DNA of 64,000 nt from Aquatica leii (lineage: Eukaryota; Arthropoda; Insecta; Coleoptera; Lampyridae), in the NCBI GenBank assembly GCA_035610365.1, contig CM069432.1, forward strand, positions 106,287,529-106,351,528, written 5' to 3'. The position numbers and the translations under genes were made by a program. Shown here in pieces: positions 1 to 11,822 of the stretch; position 1 is the stretch's first letter, and every line of letters starts with the position of its first letter. Below the pieces are notes generated by a model. The model was not told where the DNA came from. It saw only the letters and a program-made list of their open reading frames with translations, and did not search any database.

Positions 1-2815
1 AATTAATAACATTTTTTAATACATTATTTTGCAATGACAAATTTTTTAAAAACTATTTTGTTTAATGGAATTTGTAGATTTTTAAAATAGTTTTTTATTT
101 CTATATTCAAAAAAATGCTAGCTGAAATACGTAAGATTTCTTTAAAATGTAGGTACATTTCTAAAATTTCTATTATATGCACAAATATAAAATTTTTTAG
201 TATAAAATATTGCGTATTATTCTTATAAGCAGTAAGCACCATCGTTAATAAATTTATAATATTAAAATTATTTAATTACTATGTTAAAGTAACGTTTATT
301 TAGTTTAAATAATAATACGATAGTTAAGCTTTGTGCTTATAGAAAATGATTTAAACAAAAAAATTACATTTTACAAAGACAAAACTTAAAAATTACTCCA
401 TAATTCATAATGATACAAATTTGTACTTTAAGGAGTGTAAAAGGATTTAATATATTTTGAAACGTTTGAAATTTTGTCATTCAAGTACTGATTGACTACA
501 TTTTTGTTACTGTTAAACATTCAAAGTATTGAGTGTATACAATTTAATTGATTTATTTTGGAAATACAACAAAAATTAAATTTAAAAACCTACAGTAACT
601 ATTAAGGAACAAATAGTTTTAATATTTGAATAATCATCAGTAAATAGATTCAAATTAGTAAACTAGTAACGTAACATTCTTACATAAAGCAATTAAAAAA
701 AAATTAATTAAAAAATACATTAGTAAAATTGAAAAAGAAAAATTAATAATCACAATTTTAATTTAAGCAACTGTAACACTATTTGTTACAGCAAATTAAT
801 AAAAAATGTTTCTTTTTGTATAGTTAATATAATAACATTGGAGTAGTTAGTTTTTTGTTATATTTGAAAAAAAACTTTGCATCAATTATTTTTATTCAGT
901 AATACTATATTTAACTTAATTATATTGTAAACTTCTGTTTTAATGTTTACGTGGTAAAATTAAATATTTTACTCAATTATTTAAAAGCAAAAGTTTGAAA
1001 CAAAGTAAGTCATATATGCAGCTCAAACATACATTCGGCTTTTTAGATAAATATAACATTTGTTTGATGTGGGTTCGATTTTTAGCCTGTAAATGTATAA
1101 CGCAAATTCGAAAGTAATAAATATAAATATCTATTGTTATACAAATAACACCACTGATGACAATTATATTTAATAACAATTGGTTAAAAAAAACTTCCAC
1201 AAAATGTTAAACACGCTTTGAGTATTAAATAACAATTTTACCAAACATAAAACAAACTAAACGAATATTCTTAGATGAATTACGTCCGAAATGCGAGATT
1301 TATTAATTACAATATATTATTTACTTTGTTGTTTATTTAAAATATGTAAAAAATCTAACATTAATTTAATTTCTTTCAACAAACGAACAAACAATATTTT
1401 GACTTTTATAAGTTCTTATTATATCAATCAAATAATAAAGTAATATGTTCCACTCAACTTTTTATATTGAATTTTAATTAAAAATTTAAATTTTATATTA
1501 TCACAATAAGTTATCAACGTTCACTAATACATAAAATTATAAATTCTAAGTAGGTTAAGTTAAAGTCGCTTTTCCTAAAAAAGAGTAAATCGGGACTTGA
1601 GTTTTAAACGGAGATAAAGTAGACTTTTACTTTTAAAGTGCGATTATTGAACGCGTTCTTAATATTTATTACGTATTTTTTAAATAAAAAATGTTTAAAA
1701 TGTTTTATGAATTTTTGTATTTAAAAATATCAGAAATTAAATTTAAAAGTCTTAATATTATACATAAAACATAAAAACAAAATTGTATAACTTTAGACAT
1801 TATTGCACATTTTTTTATACTTAAAACAAATTTGTCATTTGATTATTTTAGTTTGTTTAACAGTATAAAAAGTATACAAAGTTGACAACTATAAATTTTT
1901 TATACGTGTACGTAGAAAATAGAAAGATAACGTAGAAAAAGTAGATAATGACGTGGATATTATAGAAAAACCGCCGCCTGTCAATAACTATTAGTTAGAA
2001 TTTATATTCGATGATGAAAATAATTCTACTTCTTAACAGAAACCTGAACCAAACTAAAACTGTTATTTTTACCAAAAGCAAAGTTTGTCAAAAATTAATT
2101 TATTTAAACAAAACAGTTTCTTTGTTGTCGGTTCCATGTTTGAAGTTGTAAACATAAATGTAAAAAACTTATAATAATAATATACAACATTTAAATAGTA
2201 AATAATTTTTTTGATATGGTCCAAAAAAGAAAAAAACAAAAAAATTTAACAGTAAAATTTCATTATTCTTCTTTTTGGTTAATCTTCAAATTATTTGGCG
2301 GAACAAAAATTACTCAGTTTTTTTATACTAACGTTTCCTGCGCTAAATGTGAACTTGTTCAAACTACTACAATTTATTTTAGTAAATAACATAAATTGAT
2401 TTAAAAAGTCAGTAAACGTAGTTAAGGAGTTTTACATTTTTTTAAGTGATTTTACAACATTTGAAGTTCAAATTTTGCTCATACATAGATTAAACATGTA
2501 TTGTTATATTTTTGTACAGTATCGTTACTTTGTAAGGAATTATGGATAACTCCGTAGCTTATACTTAATAATACATATTACATATTCAAAAAATAATCAT
2601 AAACACTTTGTACTTACGTTATAATAAATAACACAAAAAAAGTATTTCCAAAACAATTACCTCAATCAATTGCTATAGCTAAAATGTGTTAGAAGATCGC
2701 TAAGCTACAATATAATTGTACAAACAACAATAACTCTTTTTATCGCAACATTTTTTTTAGATAAGAAGATGAGAGGTTTGACTTATTAAAAACCTATTTA
2801 TTGAGTCGAAGAAAT
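1..2815. other. AT-rich noncoding DNA
   Basis: No gene is supported here; open frames are short and low in complexity. A patch at about 1945-2090 reads on the plus strand as acidic and proline-bearing residues (for example DNDVDIIEKPPP) interrupted by two stops. It could be a very old coding fossil, but I cannot assign a family. Confidence 0.5.
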
Positions 2816-2819
2816 GCAT

Positions 2820-3240
2820 ATCGTGCATTACAAAGATGCAGAGCATTTTATCCAGATAAAGATAAAGAAGTGTCGCATTGCATATATTTTGTAAAGATAG
2901 TGCGTAATTTGCGGGAACATAATATCTAAAATCGTTGGATTGTTGAAATCAAAGGTATGTCCAGTGTTTATGTGATGGACTGCTAATGCTGTGTTTATTT
3001 TTTTGTATTGCAGTCGCATTTATTGTTATTGATCTAATTTTTTACTTTTTGCTTTGTTTGGCCAACATAAGATACATTGCATTTAGTACAGTCTAGTTTG
3101 TATACTACGTTGTGTTTTTCTATTATGTGTGTTTTGTCTTTAGTTTTACTGTACAGTATATTGTAAATTGTGTTTTTGTTAGATATTGCCATTTTAATGT
3201 TGTCTGTTGTTAAAATCGGAAATGATTCTATTTGTTAGAT
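2820..3240 (-). pseudogene. Penelope-like element GIY-YIG endonuclease fossil
   Basis: Reading the minus strand from about 3234 downward gives a frame with the PLE C-terminal signature: KHNVVYKLDCTKCNVSYVGQ (the GIY-YIG core with its C-x2-C zinc pair). After an in-frame stop at about 3037 and a one-base frame change at about 3020 comes NTALAVHHINTGHTFDFNN, which is the conserved H...GH.FDF block. In known PLEs the GIY-YIG nuclease follows the reverse transcriptase and nicks target DNA. Only this C-terminal part is recognisable; no RT is readable upstream (3.24-4.2 kb). One stop and one frameshift make it non-functional. Confidence 0.8.
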
Positions 3241-4254
3241 TAGAGACATTTATTATTTTTATATAGCGATGATAGTATTAGGGTTAGTGTTAAGGCTCGT
3301 ACTAAGGTTAGTTCTAGGTACGATAATTGAATTAAATTGAATATATTTTTTGGATAGTTGTTATTCCTTAGTATGTTCTTTAAGATGTTAAGATTTTTAT
3401 TGTGAAATTGAGGGCTTATTTTTTATTACTTTGATCACATTGATTTTTTAGTAGAATAGGTGTTTTAATAAATAGTTAATTGTTCTATTAGAGGTTATCG
3501 GTTTAGTAAGCAACTGTAACTAACACAATAGTGTTAATATCCCTACTAAGCCTAACCTAAAAATGGCGATAAACTTTCTTTTTCGGTTTCAAACGTGAAT
3601 TTTGAATGTTATGTAGCTGTTTAAGGTATTTAAATTAGTGTTTCAGGAATGCATGTAATATTATTGTCAACATAACACAACAAAAATGTCGGTGTGAATG
3701 ACAATTTGTTTTTTACATAAATGAGTAAATTATGCATTGCAAGAATAGTTACTATATGTGACGCTGGATTGCGCATTGCAGTGACAAATTTTTGAACCTA
3801 CATTTTGTCATAGAACGTAAAATAACTAGAATTAAATAAAAATTTAATAATCTGGACAACATTAACTAATGGTAATGTAGTGTGGCTCTTTAATTCACTC
3901 CAATTTTTTCTTTTCAGTTTTACAGAAAGCTCTTCAGTATCTTTTTGGCCTAATCATCCTTATGACATGCAATAATTTTTGCATTTACAGTTATTTGTCT
4001 ATTGTTTGTTTAACGTTCATATACCTTGTTTCTTTATATAGATTTAAATTTTGTTTATTGATTTGACTCATTGTAATAACTTGATTAATTAAAGTTATTA
4101 CTTGCAGTATGCATGTGTATTGGACTAGTGAACTGTCTCCATTCAATAATCTTTTCTTGTAAGTTTTTTGTCTATGAACGTATGTGTTATAAAAAAAAAA
4201 TTTTAGTTATGAATTTTTGTTATGCTTTTCACTTACCGTAAATAAATTTGCAGT
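3241..4254. other. noncoding DNA beside the PLE fossil
   Basis: No readable gene. This is where the reverse transcriptase of the minus-strand PLE would lie if the copy were complete. I see no RT motif, so the copy is truncated or decayed beyond recognition. Confidence 0.4.
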
Positions 4255-4340
4255 GGCCAGAGAAGTGCAGACTTGAGTCACGAAACGTAGCTATACAAAC
4301 AGACTAGAGTGGTTTTTATTGTCGCTCCTACGTGAAGATA
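4255..4340 (+). repeat. PLE-type terminal motif (ACGAAACGTAGC class)
   Basis: The plus strand reads GACTTGAGTCACGAAACGTA followed by GCTATACAAAC. This resembles the short 'GA(A/G)...(C)GAAACGT' block found at the ends of Penelope-like elements and seen again in this window at 25.5 kb (plus) and 46.5 kb (minus). It is in the opposite orientation to the GIY-YIG fossil at 2.8-3.2 kb, so it probably belongs to a different, otherwise lost copy. Confidence 0.4.
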
Positions 4341-4638
4341 AAAACACCTGTGAATCACAATCATTGTAGGTAGGATAAGATACTTTACCAGTAACTAATA
4401 AAGTTTTCAACTTTTTTTAGCATTATGCAAGAAATATTATTTTCATTGTCGACTTATTATTGAAATGTGTTAGAGATCATGTTTTAAATCTGTCTGCACT
4501 ACTTGTAATGAACACGCTGAAAAAGTCGTATAATATTTCTCGGCAGTTTTAACAAAATAAGATGCTAACCCTGAACATTAGGCTAATTGATTTAAATTTT
4601 TATGTTCCTTAGTTATCTGGTATAAAATATTTTTAAAA

Positions 4639-4674
4639 ATTAAAGTTGTAAGTACGTTTACTTACAACTTTAAT
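4639..4674. repeat. perfect 16-bp inverted repeat, 4-nt loop
   Basis: Arms 4639-4654 (ATTAAAGTTGTAAGTA) and 4659-4674 are exact reverse complements around CGTT. No gene or terminator context explains it. It could be a cruciform-prone site or the core of a small foldback element. Confidence 0.8.
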
Positions 4675-5137
4675 TACAAATAAAACTTGACGTGGCTGTT
4701 GATGGTCTAAGGAGTCTAGAAACGTATTTCAAAAACACTTGAAATGGAAAAGTAATTACACATATTATTTTTACTGTCGAAAAATTTGCAATGATTTTGA
4801 TACAAAATTTCTTCAAATACAAACGAATTAAAAACTAATTTACGTAATAACATGAAAATAAAAATATTTCAAATCTGCGAGATTATTTTCAATGCATTTT
4901 TTTAAGGTTATTATGAATACGTCTATTGCTTCTATTTAAGCAAAAAATGTCTTAATAAATAGTCATAATAAAGTTAAAATTTTTTTTAAAATAAATTAAA
5001 ACTGATTCATATTTCAAAAAAGATGATGGTATGTCACTTCTAGATACAATTATATACATAGTTTTAAATGATTTAACATCAATTTTTTAATACATGGCGG
5101 TGCAAACCTTTTTATGTCGTTTCCAGTATTTAAGACC

Positions 5138-5608
5138 GTATCTACTCAATCACGTATTTACATAACACTTTTATTCCTTGTAGGTCACAATTTTACTCTT
5201 TTTTTTTAATTATCGTCGTTGAAACACCTTTTGTAAAGCAGTTGGAACTGTCAATATTGTGACCGTATTGAACAGCCAATATGTCAAACGTATTATTATA
5301 ATGAGGAAGCTAATGGAACCTTACTTATAAATTCTGTCGATTGCTGAGGTACGATGCATTTTTACGTTTTGCAGTTAGGTTTAATTTTTTTTCTGGCATT
5401 TATCACCGTATTTATCAAATCACGTATTCAGCACATTTTTTCCTTTTAGATCGGAGTTTTACGTTTTTTTAAGATTACTATCGCCGTAAACACTTTTGTA
5501 AACTGGTCGGAATTGTCAAAATTGTGACCGTCTTAAACACCTAATATGTGAAGCGTCTTATTATGTTGAGGAAATGAATAGAACTATGCCTATAGATTCT
5601 GTCGATTT
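5138..5608. repeat. two-copy imperfect tandem duplication (unit about 205 bp, offset about 265 bp)
   Basis: Copy 1 (about 5138-5343) and copy 2 (about 5403-5608) share, in order: ACCGTAT.TA, AATCACGTATT, TTCCTT.TAG.TC, the A.TTGTCAA.ATTGTGACCGT block, AATATGT.AA.CGT.TTATTAT, GAGGAA, and ATTCTGTCGATT. They diverge by many substitutions, so the duplication is old. Neither copy holds an open frame. Confidence 0.75.
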
Positions 5609-5609
5609 G

Positions 5610-6168
5610 GTTGCAAACTTATTAGTTCTATTTGTAATACTGTTGCGATATACTTGTATATTTGTTTAAAATTTTTCTATTGTGTATATTTGCTTTGCAG
5701 TACAGTGTGTTGCCTAACGCGAAGGTTTAGTGTATCTTCTATAAGATATAGAGCGTATCTGAAATAATTTAAATTTTACATAGCGCGCAAGCCGATGTAA
5801 TTAAAAGTTTGTGTACAATAATTTAACTATTTAACATTTATTTTACTAGAGAACACTTAAAACAAAAAAAACAATTTAAATTAGAGCAAGCAATTTTCCG
5901 CTTTAACGTCAAACAAACATAATTTTTAATACAAAATTTGTGTCACATCAGGTATTGATGAATACACCAAAGACAATTACCATTTAATAATTGTAAAATA
6001 AAATCGGTAACTCGTAACAATCTTTATTCTGCTCAAAACCCAAAGTTTTTAAGACATTATAATCGCGTAATTAAATTCACCAAATTGGTTTAGTCGGTAC
6101 AAAATAAATACCTTAAATTTTTGTAGTAGATCTAGGAAAGAGCTTGTGATTGATCCTAAAGTTACCAG
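5610..6168. other. AT-rich noncoding DNA
   Basis: No gene or repeat family recognised. Confidence 0.4.
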
Positions 6169-6276
6169 ATGTAATCGGCCCAAAGATCGAGAGGCTGACC
6201 CCAGGTGACAAAGATTCGTCGGAATCGGCCAAAGGCGAAAATGGCACCGTGTCGCATATCAACTTACGATTCCACG
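6169..6276 (+). CDS. orphan exon-like block of an unidentified gene
   Basis: A higher-GC island in very AT-rich DNA. It follows a plausible acceptor (TTACCAG, ending 6168) and ends at a good donor (CACG|GTACGT at 6277). The open frame (phase from GTA at 6171) reads GPKIERLTPGDKDSSESAKG and then ENGTVSHINLRFH. Composition and codon choice are typical of a real protein, unlike the flanks. I do not recognise the family. No partner exon is identified; the small ORF at 6507 is not clearly in phase with it. It could be one exon of a host gene with long introns or a retrocopied or transposed fragment. Confidence 0.45.
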
Positions 6277-6506
6277 GTACGTAAAACAAAAAACACTCTA
6301 AAACGCGTAAAATAGTAAAAGGCCTTACACCGCCGATTTAAGAAACTATTTTCAACACATAACTAATAATTCACTATGCCTTCTATCTTTATGACTTTCG
6401 CGGTTATTTCCCAAGAGTTGATTGAAGCCTACACCTGGACTACATTTCGACGTTTTCAGTACTTTAAAAAAAATTGCAACCCCCACCCCTTAACTCAAAA
6501 TCACTA

Positions 6507-6749
6507 ATGTTTAATACTTCACTCCGCTACCCTGAAAGCTGTGTGTGGAATCTTTGTGAAAAAAACCGTAACACAAAGACGTCGAAAAAAGATGCAAACA
6601 GATTTAAGTACAACGTAAAAGTAGAGTTTGAAGACAGCCTTTCTCATTGTGAGAACTGCCGCGACAACAAAAATATCAACAGATTTAATTACGGTCATAA
6701 AGATTACTTGTTAGAACTTCAAAATGACTCAATTCAAAATGTAATTTAA
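6507..6749 (+). CDS. small hypothetical ORF (80 aa)
   Basis: The ATG at 6507 opens a frame to the TAA at 6747. The product is hydrophilic, with two close Cys pairs (CVWNLC and CENC) that might bind metal but fit no family I know. An in-frame stop at 6465-6467 excludes joining to the AG at 6458-6459 in this frame. There is no repeat match elsewhere in the window. It may be chance; treat it as unproven. Confidence 0.2.
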   Translation: MFNTSLRYPESCVWNLCEKNRNTKTSKKDANRFKYNVKVEFEDSLSHCENCRDNKNINRFNYGHKDYLLELQNDSIQNVI

Positions 6750-6971
6750 TACAATACAGTATGAATAAAGTACATATGCACTGAGAATGTACTTATAACA
6801 ATGAACTTGTAAACCAACTTCATATAAACAAACTGCTAAAGTATATTTGATTACAATAATATCTCAAAAGGGAAACATAAATTACAACTAAACTTTTAAC
6901 AAGGCAAAGAAAATGCCAAATCAAGGTAAATGCAAAATACAGATGTTTAAGCGACGAAATAATTTCCAATT

Positions 6972-7222
6972 TGTATTGTTTTGTCGTGTAGAAATGTACT
7001 ACACTACTGCCAATACTACAGTAATTTTATTTATAAATAACAGTGCAGAACTTTAAACTTTTATTTTCATAATTTATGAAATAAACACTTTTTTTTACAT
7101 ATGTTCGTCTTATTTGCTTCGAACATGGAGCTTACTTTTAACACACTAACTTCTTCCCTTCTACATCCCTTAAATTCTAAACATGCGCGTGCGCGCATTT
7201 AAATCATATTTGAATCTTAACA
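6972..7222 (-). repeat. 3' LTR of the BEL/Pao element
   Basis: Aligns along its length with 12207-12433. Unlike the other LTR it contains an extra segment around 7179-7203 holding ATGCGCGTGCGCGCAT (7183-7198), an alternating purine-pyrimidine, near-palindromic tract that stands out in this AT-rich DNA. Confidence 0.9.
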
Positions 7223-7329
7223 TTAGGCCGCCATCTTGACATAGCGTGCATTTCAACATATATAACAATTAAAATCGATTACAAATTCATTTAAACTAAA
7301 ATGAATGCATATGCAAAACACAAAAGTAT

Positions 7330-7557
7330 CTAATCTAAAGGAAGGGCACACAACTTGTTTACTGAACGTTTTACAGTGTTTCTATTAGCTAGAAGTAACT
7401 TGACCGTACGCACAACACCATCAGAAGCACGATAAAGTTCTATTACACGTCCTAGTGCCCACGAAAGTGGAGGTAAATTGTCTTTTTTAATAAGCACTAT
7501 TGATCCTTCGTGCAAAAAATCAAGAAGATGAGCAAACCATTTGGTTCTTCTTTGCAA
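7330..7557 (-). pseudogene. BEL/Pao Pol C-terminal domain (DUF5641-like)
   Basis: Reads GSIVLIKKDNLPPLSWALGR, then VIELYRASDGVVRTVKL and a final LCALPLD. This is the usual BEL/Pao integrase tail ('G.vVlik.dn.pp..W.lGrV.....g.Dg.vR.v.v.t'). It is open over 75 codons but lies downstream of disabled Pol segments, so it is not an independent gene. Confidence 0.85.
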
Positions 7558-7559
7558 TT

Positions 7560-8299
7560 ATGGCACCACCTCGGCGTTCCAACGTTTCCAAAAGTGTTGC
7601 TTGATGTATTCGATGCGTTGTTACAAAGATAAACGATTCTCTTTAATTAACAGTAATTCAGCTTCAAGTAAGGCAGTTAATATCTGCCTATCAAAAAATG
7701 GCCAGGAGTCAAAGGGGTAAGATCATTAGAATCTGAAAATAACGGCGACAGAGGCCGAGAGTAGATCGACTCTAACTGTATCAATACAGTACTTAAATGC
7801 TCGTAAGTTAAGTTAGTATTACTTAAAACTTTTTTCAAATGCATTTTAACTATTTTGATATTTCCTTCCCAAATTCCTCCTTGATGAGGAGCATAAGGAG
7901 TAATAAACTTCCATTTTATATTATTAGTATTTAAATAGTTAATAATAGCGTCTTGAGTGCAAATGGACTGTAAACTTTTATATAATTCTCTTCATTGATT
8001 ACGAGTACCTAGGAAAGTCTTGTCGTTATCGCTAGATATAGAGTGCGGCTTTCCGCAACGTGCTATAAAGCGTTTAAAGCTATCTAAAAGCGATTCAGTT
8101 GTTAAATCAGTAACCAATTCTAAATGAATAGCTTTGGTTACCAAACAAACAAATAAACAAATATAGCTTTTTGTCAATTTAGAACCTCTTGTTTTTCTAT
8201 CCCTTAATAAGATAGGTCTGGCATAGTCAATACCCACGTTGTAAAATACGGATGTATTCATTTGCAATCGCTTAAAAGGTAAGTTACCCATAAACGGGT
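7560..8299 (-). pseudogene. BEL/Pao integrase core
   Basis: The clearest part (8291-7992) reads VGIDYARPILLR, then KAIHLELVTDLTTESLLDSF, then KPHSISSDNDKTFLG. These correspond to the first catalytic D block, the central strand-helix block and the second catalytic D (usual SDNGTNF; here SDNDKTF). After an in-frame stop at about 7992 the frame continues with APHQGGIWE, which carries the catalytic E, and then the TPGHFLIGR block. All three acidic residues are present, but the stops make the enzyme non-functional. Confidence 0.88.
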
Positions 8300-9043
8300 T
8301 ATAAGAGATTGGATTAACCTTGAAACATTGAATACAGTTTCGAATGATTTCTTTCGTTATATTCTTTCCGTTTAATGGCCAATACTGCTCGCGGACGCAT
8401 GCCAGTAAATGTTAGGCACCACAATGCAATAAGTTATAATGAAAGTGAGTCATTATGAGTTTAGTGAAACTATGCCCTTTTGGTAGAAGTATCGGATACT
8501 TCTTCTTAAAATCAAACGACGAATTTCTTAATCGTCCTCCGACTCTTAAGATATCATTTTTGTCCAAGAATGGATTTAAACATAATATTTTTGAATGAGC
8601 GTTTAAAGTTTTATTTGATTTCAGCGATTCTATTTCATTAAGAAGACTTCATTTTGACATGTTTTAATTAGTAGATTTAGGGACGTTTGTAATTCGTGTA
8701 ATGATAAACGACCTGTAATTGCAGCTAATTTTGAGCATTTTGTGTTGGCAAAGAAACGAAGCATCCATGCTAACACCCTTTGAAGCCTAGTTAACGATGA
8801 AAAACGTTTTTAATAAGTCAAAATCTTTTATGAAAATTATTAAAGTAACGGATTTTAGCTTGCAACTACCTAAGTTCAGTTGACTGCTAGAGTTGAAATA
8901 AGAAAATTTTTGGTTGAAAGTTAAAAATTGTGGTCTATTCCACCAAAGCAAGTTAGATACAAGATCACGCACAGTAAATTACTTTAGCGTTAGCACGTTC
9001 TCTTAAAGGAATCGTGTGCAATGAAGAGTTAGAAGCATCAGTT
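8300..9043 (-). pseudogene. BEL/Pao RNase H region, connection and integrase zinc domain
   Basis: Translated pieces match Pao Pol downstream of RT: VLAWMLRFFANTKCSKLAAI with TGRLSLHELQTSLN, a LLWWNRPQFL block (usual 'LWW.GP.fL'), and the HHCC zinc element HFHYNLLHCGA...CIQCF. Frames shift between these pieces and stops intervene. The RNase H catalytic residues could not be identified confidently. Confidence 0.7.
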
Positions 9044-10048
9044 TCAAAAATAACTATCGTTTGACAGAAATTTCCTAAGACAAAAACCAGCGGTAGCCAA
9101 TATTGAAGTTATTTCAGCTTTAATTTGAATAACTTCCTCCGGAGAATCCGCAGTAAACAAAAGATAATCCATATAAAAATTATTTTTAATTACGTAGCAC
9201 CCTTTCGGAAATTGATCAGTATGCAAATCGGCCAAATACTGTAAGCATTTAGTAGCTAAATAGCTAGCTGAACCGGTGCCATAAGTAACGGTGTTTAATT
9301 CGTAAGTAACTATTTCTTCCGTAGGATTGTCTCTCCATAGAATACACTGCAGCTTACGTTGCGGTGGGTCAACAAGTATCATGCGATACATCTTTTCGAT
9401 ATCCCCAGTTAAATCAATTTTATGAAGTCTAAACCTTCACAAGATGGAAAATAAATCGGCTTGTATGACTGAGCCAACTATTTGCGTGTCATTAATAGAC
9501 ACGTTCGAATTTGTTTTAGCGCTACCATCAAAAACTACGCGCAGTTTGGTGGGTAGAGATTGAGATTTTGTGATTGAATGATATGGTAAATAGTAATAAG
9601 GAACGTTATCTAAATTGATACTAATGTCTGAAGTTTCTATCTTTGCATAAGAGACTTGATTAATATCTACCTTAGTCATATGTCCTAATTTCGTATACTT
9701 TTGAATGAATTTAACGTATTCACCACGAATTTGTAGGTTTTTCGATAATTTTTTCTCTAAACTAAAAAATCGTTGTAACGTAAATTTTCGAGATTCGCCT
9801 AAGCGAGCAAGGTTAGAATTAAATGGGATACAAACAACAAACCTACCATCTTCATTACGTTTCACCGTTCTCAAAAAGTGCTGTTCGCAAAATCTTTCTT
9901 CTCTCGATAATAGAGATTGATTATCATTTGGTAAAATATCTTCCAACTGCCAAAATTTAATTAACGTGTCATTAAGATTATCGTCAGAAATAAAAGAACT
10001 ACAAACCGTAATTGAATTACGTTTATTGGAATTTTTAGAGGTCATCAT
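9044..10048 (-). pseudogene. BEL/Pao reverse transcriptase, catalytic motif mutated
   Basis: The 10048-9437 part gives FWQLE, a CEQHF...RNEDGRFVV block, and LRVVFDGSAKT with the SINDTQIVG block. The 9391-9044 part gives the KMYRMI block, LNTVTYGTGSASYLA and NFYMDYLLF. The active-site box should be Y-x-D-D; here it is Y-M-D-Y, so the second catalytic Asp is lost. The halves are separated by a stop at 9437 and a short junction. Dead on two counts: a nonsense codon and a missing metal ligand. Confidence 0.9.
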
Positions 10049-10078
10049 ATTACCTCTTATTAGCCAACCAAATAAAGT

Positions 10079-10951
10079 TTATTGCAAAACAGGTTTATGT
10101 TTTCCTAATAAAATACGACCCGAGCACATTAGCTCATAGAAGTAAGAAGCGCCAATGAGAATATCTACTGGAGCGCTCACATTAAAGTTATGGCCAGCTA
10201 ACGCAATTGAATTTGGAATATTTAAATTCGATTTGCTGAAGGTTTTCAATGGTAGACTACGAGTTATTTCTGGGATAATTAAACAAAAAAGTTCCTTTTG
10301 AAAGTCATGTTGCAACGATGCAATCTTAATCTTTACTAAACCCTTTAGATTAGACAATCTCAAATTTATTCCGAACACGGATACGGAAGTTGGTATTATT
10401 TTTAGATTCGTGCGATCACAAAACTCCTGAGAAATAAAATTAGATTGCGAAGCGCTATCTAGCAAACAACGAGCAGTAACCCATTCTTTATTATTTATTA
10501 AAACTTTGACAAGAGCTGTTGACAGCAATATTTGATCGTTAGCGTTAATACATGAAAGCACTGTTTGTGACGAAGTTGGAACATCACAATTTAAATTATC
10601 GACAGAGACTATGCTACTACTTGAGTTGCTAGTTGCTTTAGATTCAGCTTGAAAACATAACAAGCTGTTATGAGATTTGTAACAAAATTTACATTTGATT
10701 TTTGAATAACATTTTGTGTTAACACGTAGTGTATGTTTTAAACAAACTTTGCACACATTTATTTCGGACATTTTATTAAATCTTTCTTTGACGGAATGAT
10801 TCGAAAAGGTTGGACAAACAGATATTAAATGTTCACTTTTACACAATAAACATGATCCTGCATTTGTTATTGCAAATGACTGCCTACTAGAGTTGTACGT
10901 TGAAAGCGAACTTTTAGTAGCATTATTAGCACTATTTTTGACACTTTGCAT
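10079..10951 (-). pseudogene. BEL/Pao Gag-Pol zinc region and aspartic protease (290 codons open)
   Basis: The first third carries Cys/His clusters (CLLCKSEHLISVCP, CKVCLKH, CKFCYKSHNSLLC) matching the zinc region upstream of Pao proteases (DUF1758-type). The middle holds RCLLDSASQSNFIS, the retropepsin-like active site, with D-S-A in place of the common D-S/T-G/A. The end, LIGASYFYELM, is the flap-following block. The frame meets TAA at 10081-10079 and continues in frame with TLFGWLIRG, the classic Pao Pol sequence, so this is a nonsense mutation and not a natural terminus. Confidence 0.88.
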
Positions 10952-10989
10952 CTTCGTTCTAAGAACGTATGAATTTTGTTTATGCTGAG

Positions 10990-11822
10990 TATTTGCCTTA
11001 CTTCAAATTTGCTAAATTCTGCTGCAGTATTTGGATCCATTTTGGATTTTAAAATATAGCAATCACAGCAGCTTTAAATTGTTCATTAGATAAGTTTATA
11101 TTCTCCAAAGCGCGTAAATGACGGGACAAATTATCAAACATTTTTCTTAAATCGTATGCCGTTTCTTTATGTATTTTGTTAATTTCAAAAATTCCCTCTA
11201 AGTGAGAAAAAATAATTAATTTTTCATAATTATATCTGTCCTTTAACATTTGTAAACTAGTATTTTAATTGCCAGCAGTTACTGGCAACTCGTTAACCAA
11301 TTCCCTAGCCGAACCCCTTAAAGCGTTTTGCAAATAAAATATTTTTTCGACGTCAGATAAATTTTGATTATTATCAATTAGTGCCACAAAAGTTTCATAG
11401 AAACTATTCCATTTGGAATAATGACCCGAAAAATTCGAAATTGACAAAATCGGGATGTTTACGTTATTTTCATTTCTAGATTGATTTGAATTTGAAGAAA
11501 TGCTTGAATTGGCAAGTACCGTTTTTTGTGTATGATTTCTTAAAATTGTCGTAGCTCGACTAATTGAATTAAAATATTTTTCTTCAAATTCGTTAAATGA
11601 TAAAGCCTCATCTGAATCAATCGATAACACTTAGACCTGCACAAATAGGTCATCATATTTGTCAATTATGGACTTAATTTGGTCCATTCTTATAGACAAC
11701 GCATCTATAAATGGCTGATCAATTTGACCAATAGAATTTAGAAAATCCTCAAAACGATTTAATTTATTAATTGTTAAATTAATACTAGTTAACAGCGTTT
11801 TCGTATCTTTTGCTTTTGCCAT
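10990..11822 (-). pseudogene. BEL/Pao Gag, interrupted by stops
   Basis: Begins at ATG 11822 (MAKAKDTKTLL) and keeps one frame through TAA codons at 11633-11631 and 11267-11265, reaching another at 11051-11049. Recognisable Pao Gag (DUF1759-type) features are ISNFSGHYSKWNSFYETFVA followed by ALRGSARELVNELP and the LKDRY block. A frame change near 11040 opens MDPNTAAEFSKFEV, the usual end of this domain. Gag would form the intracellular particle; this one cannot be full length. Confidence 0.82.
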
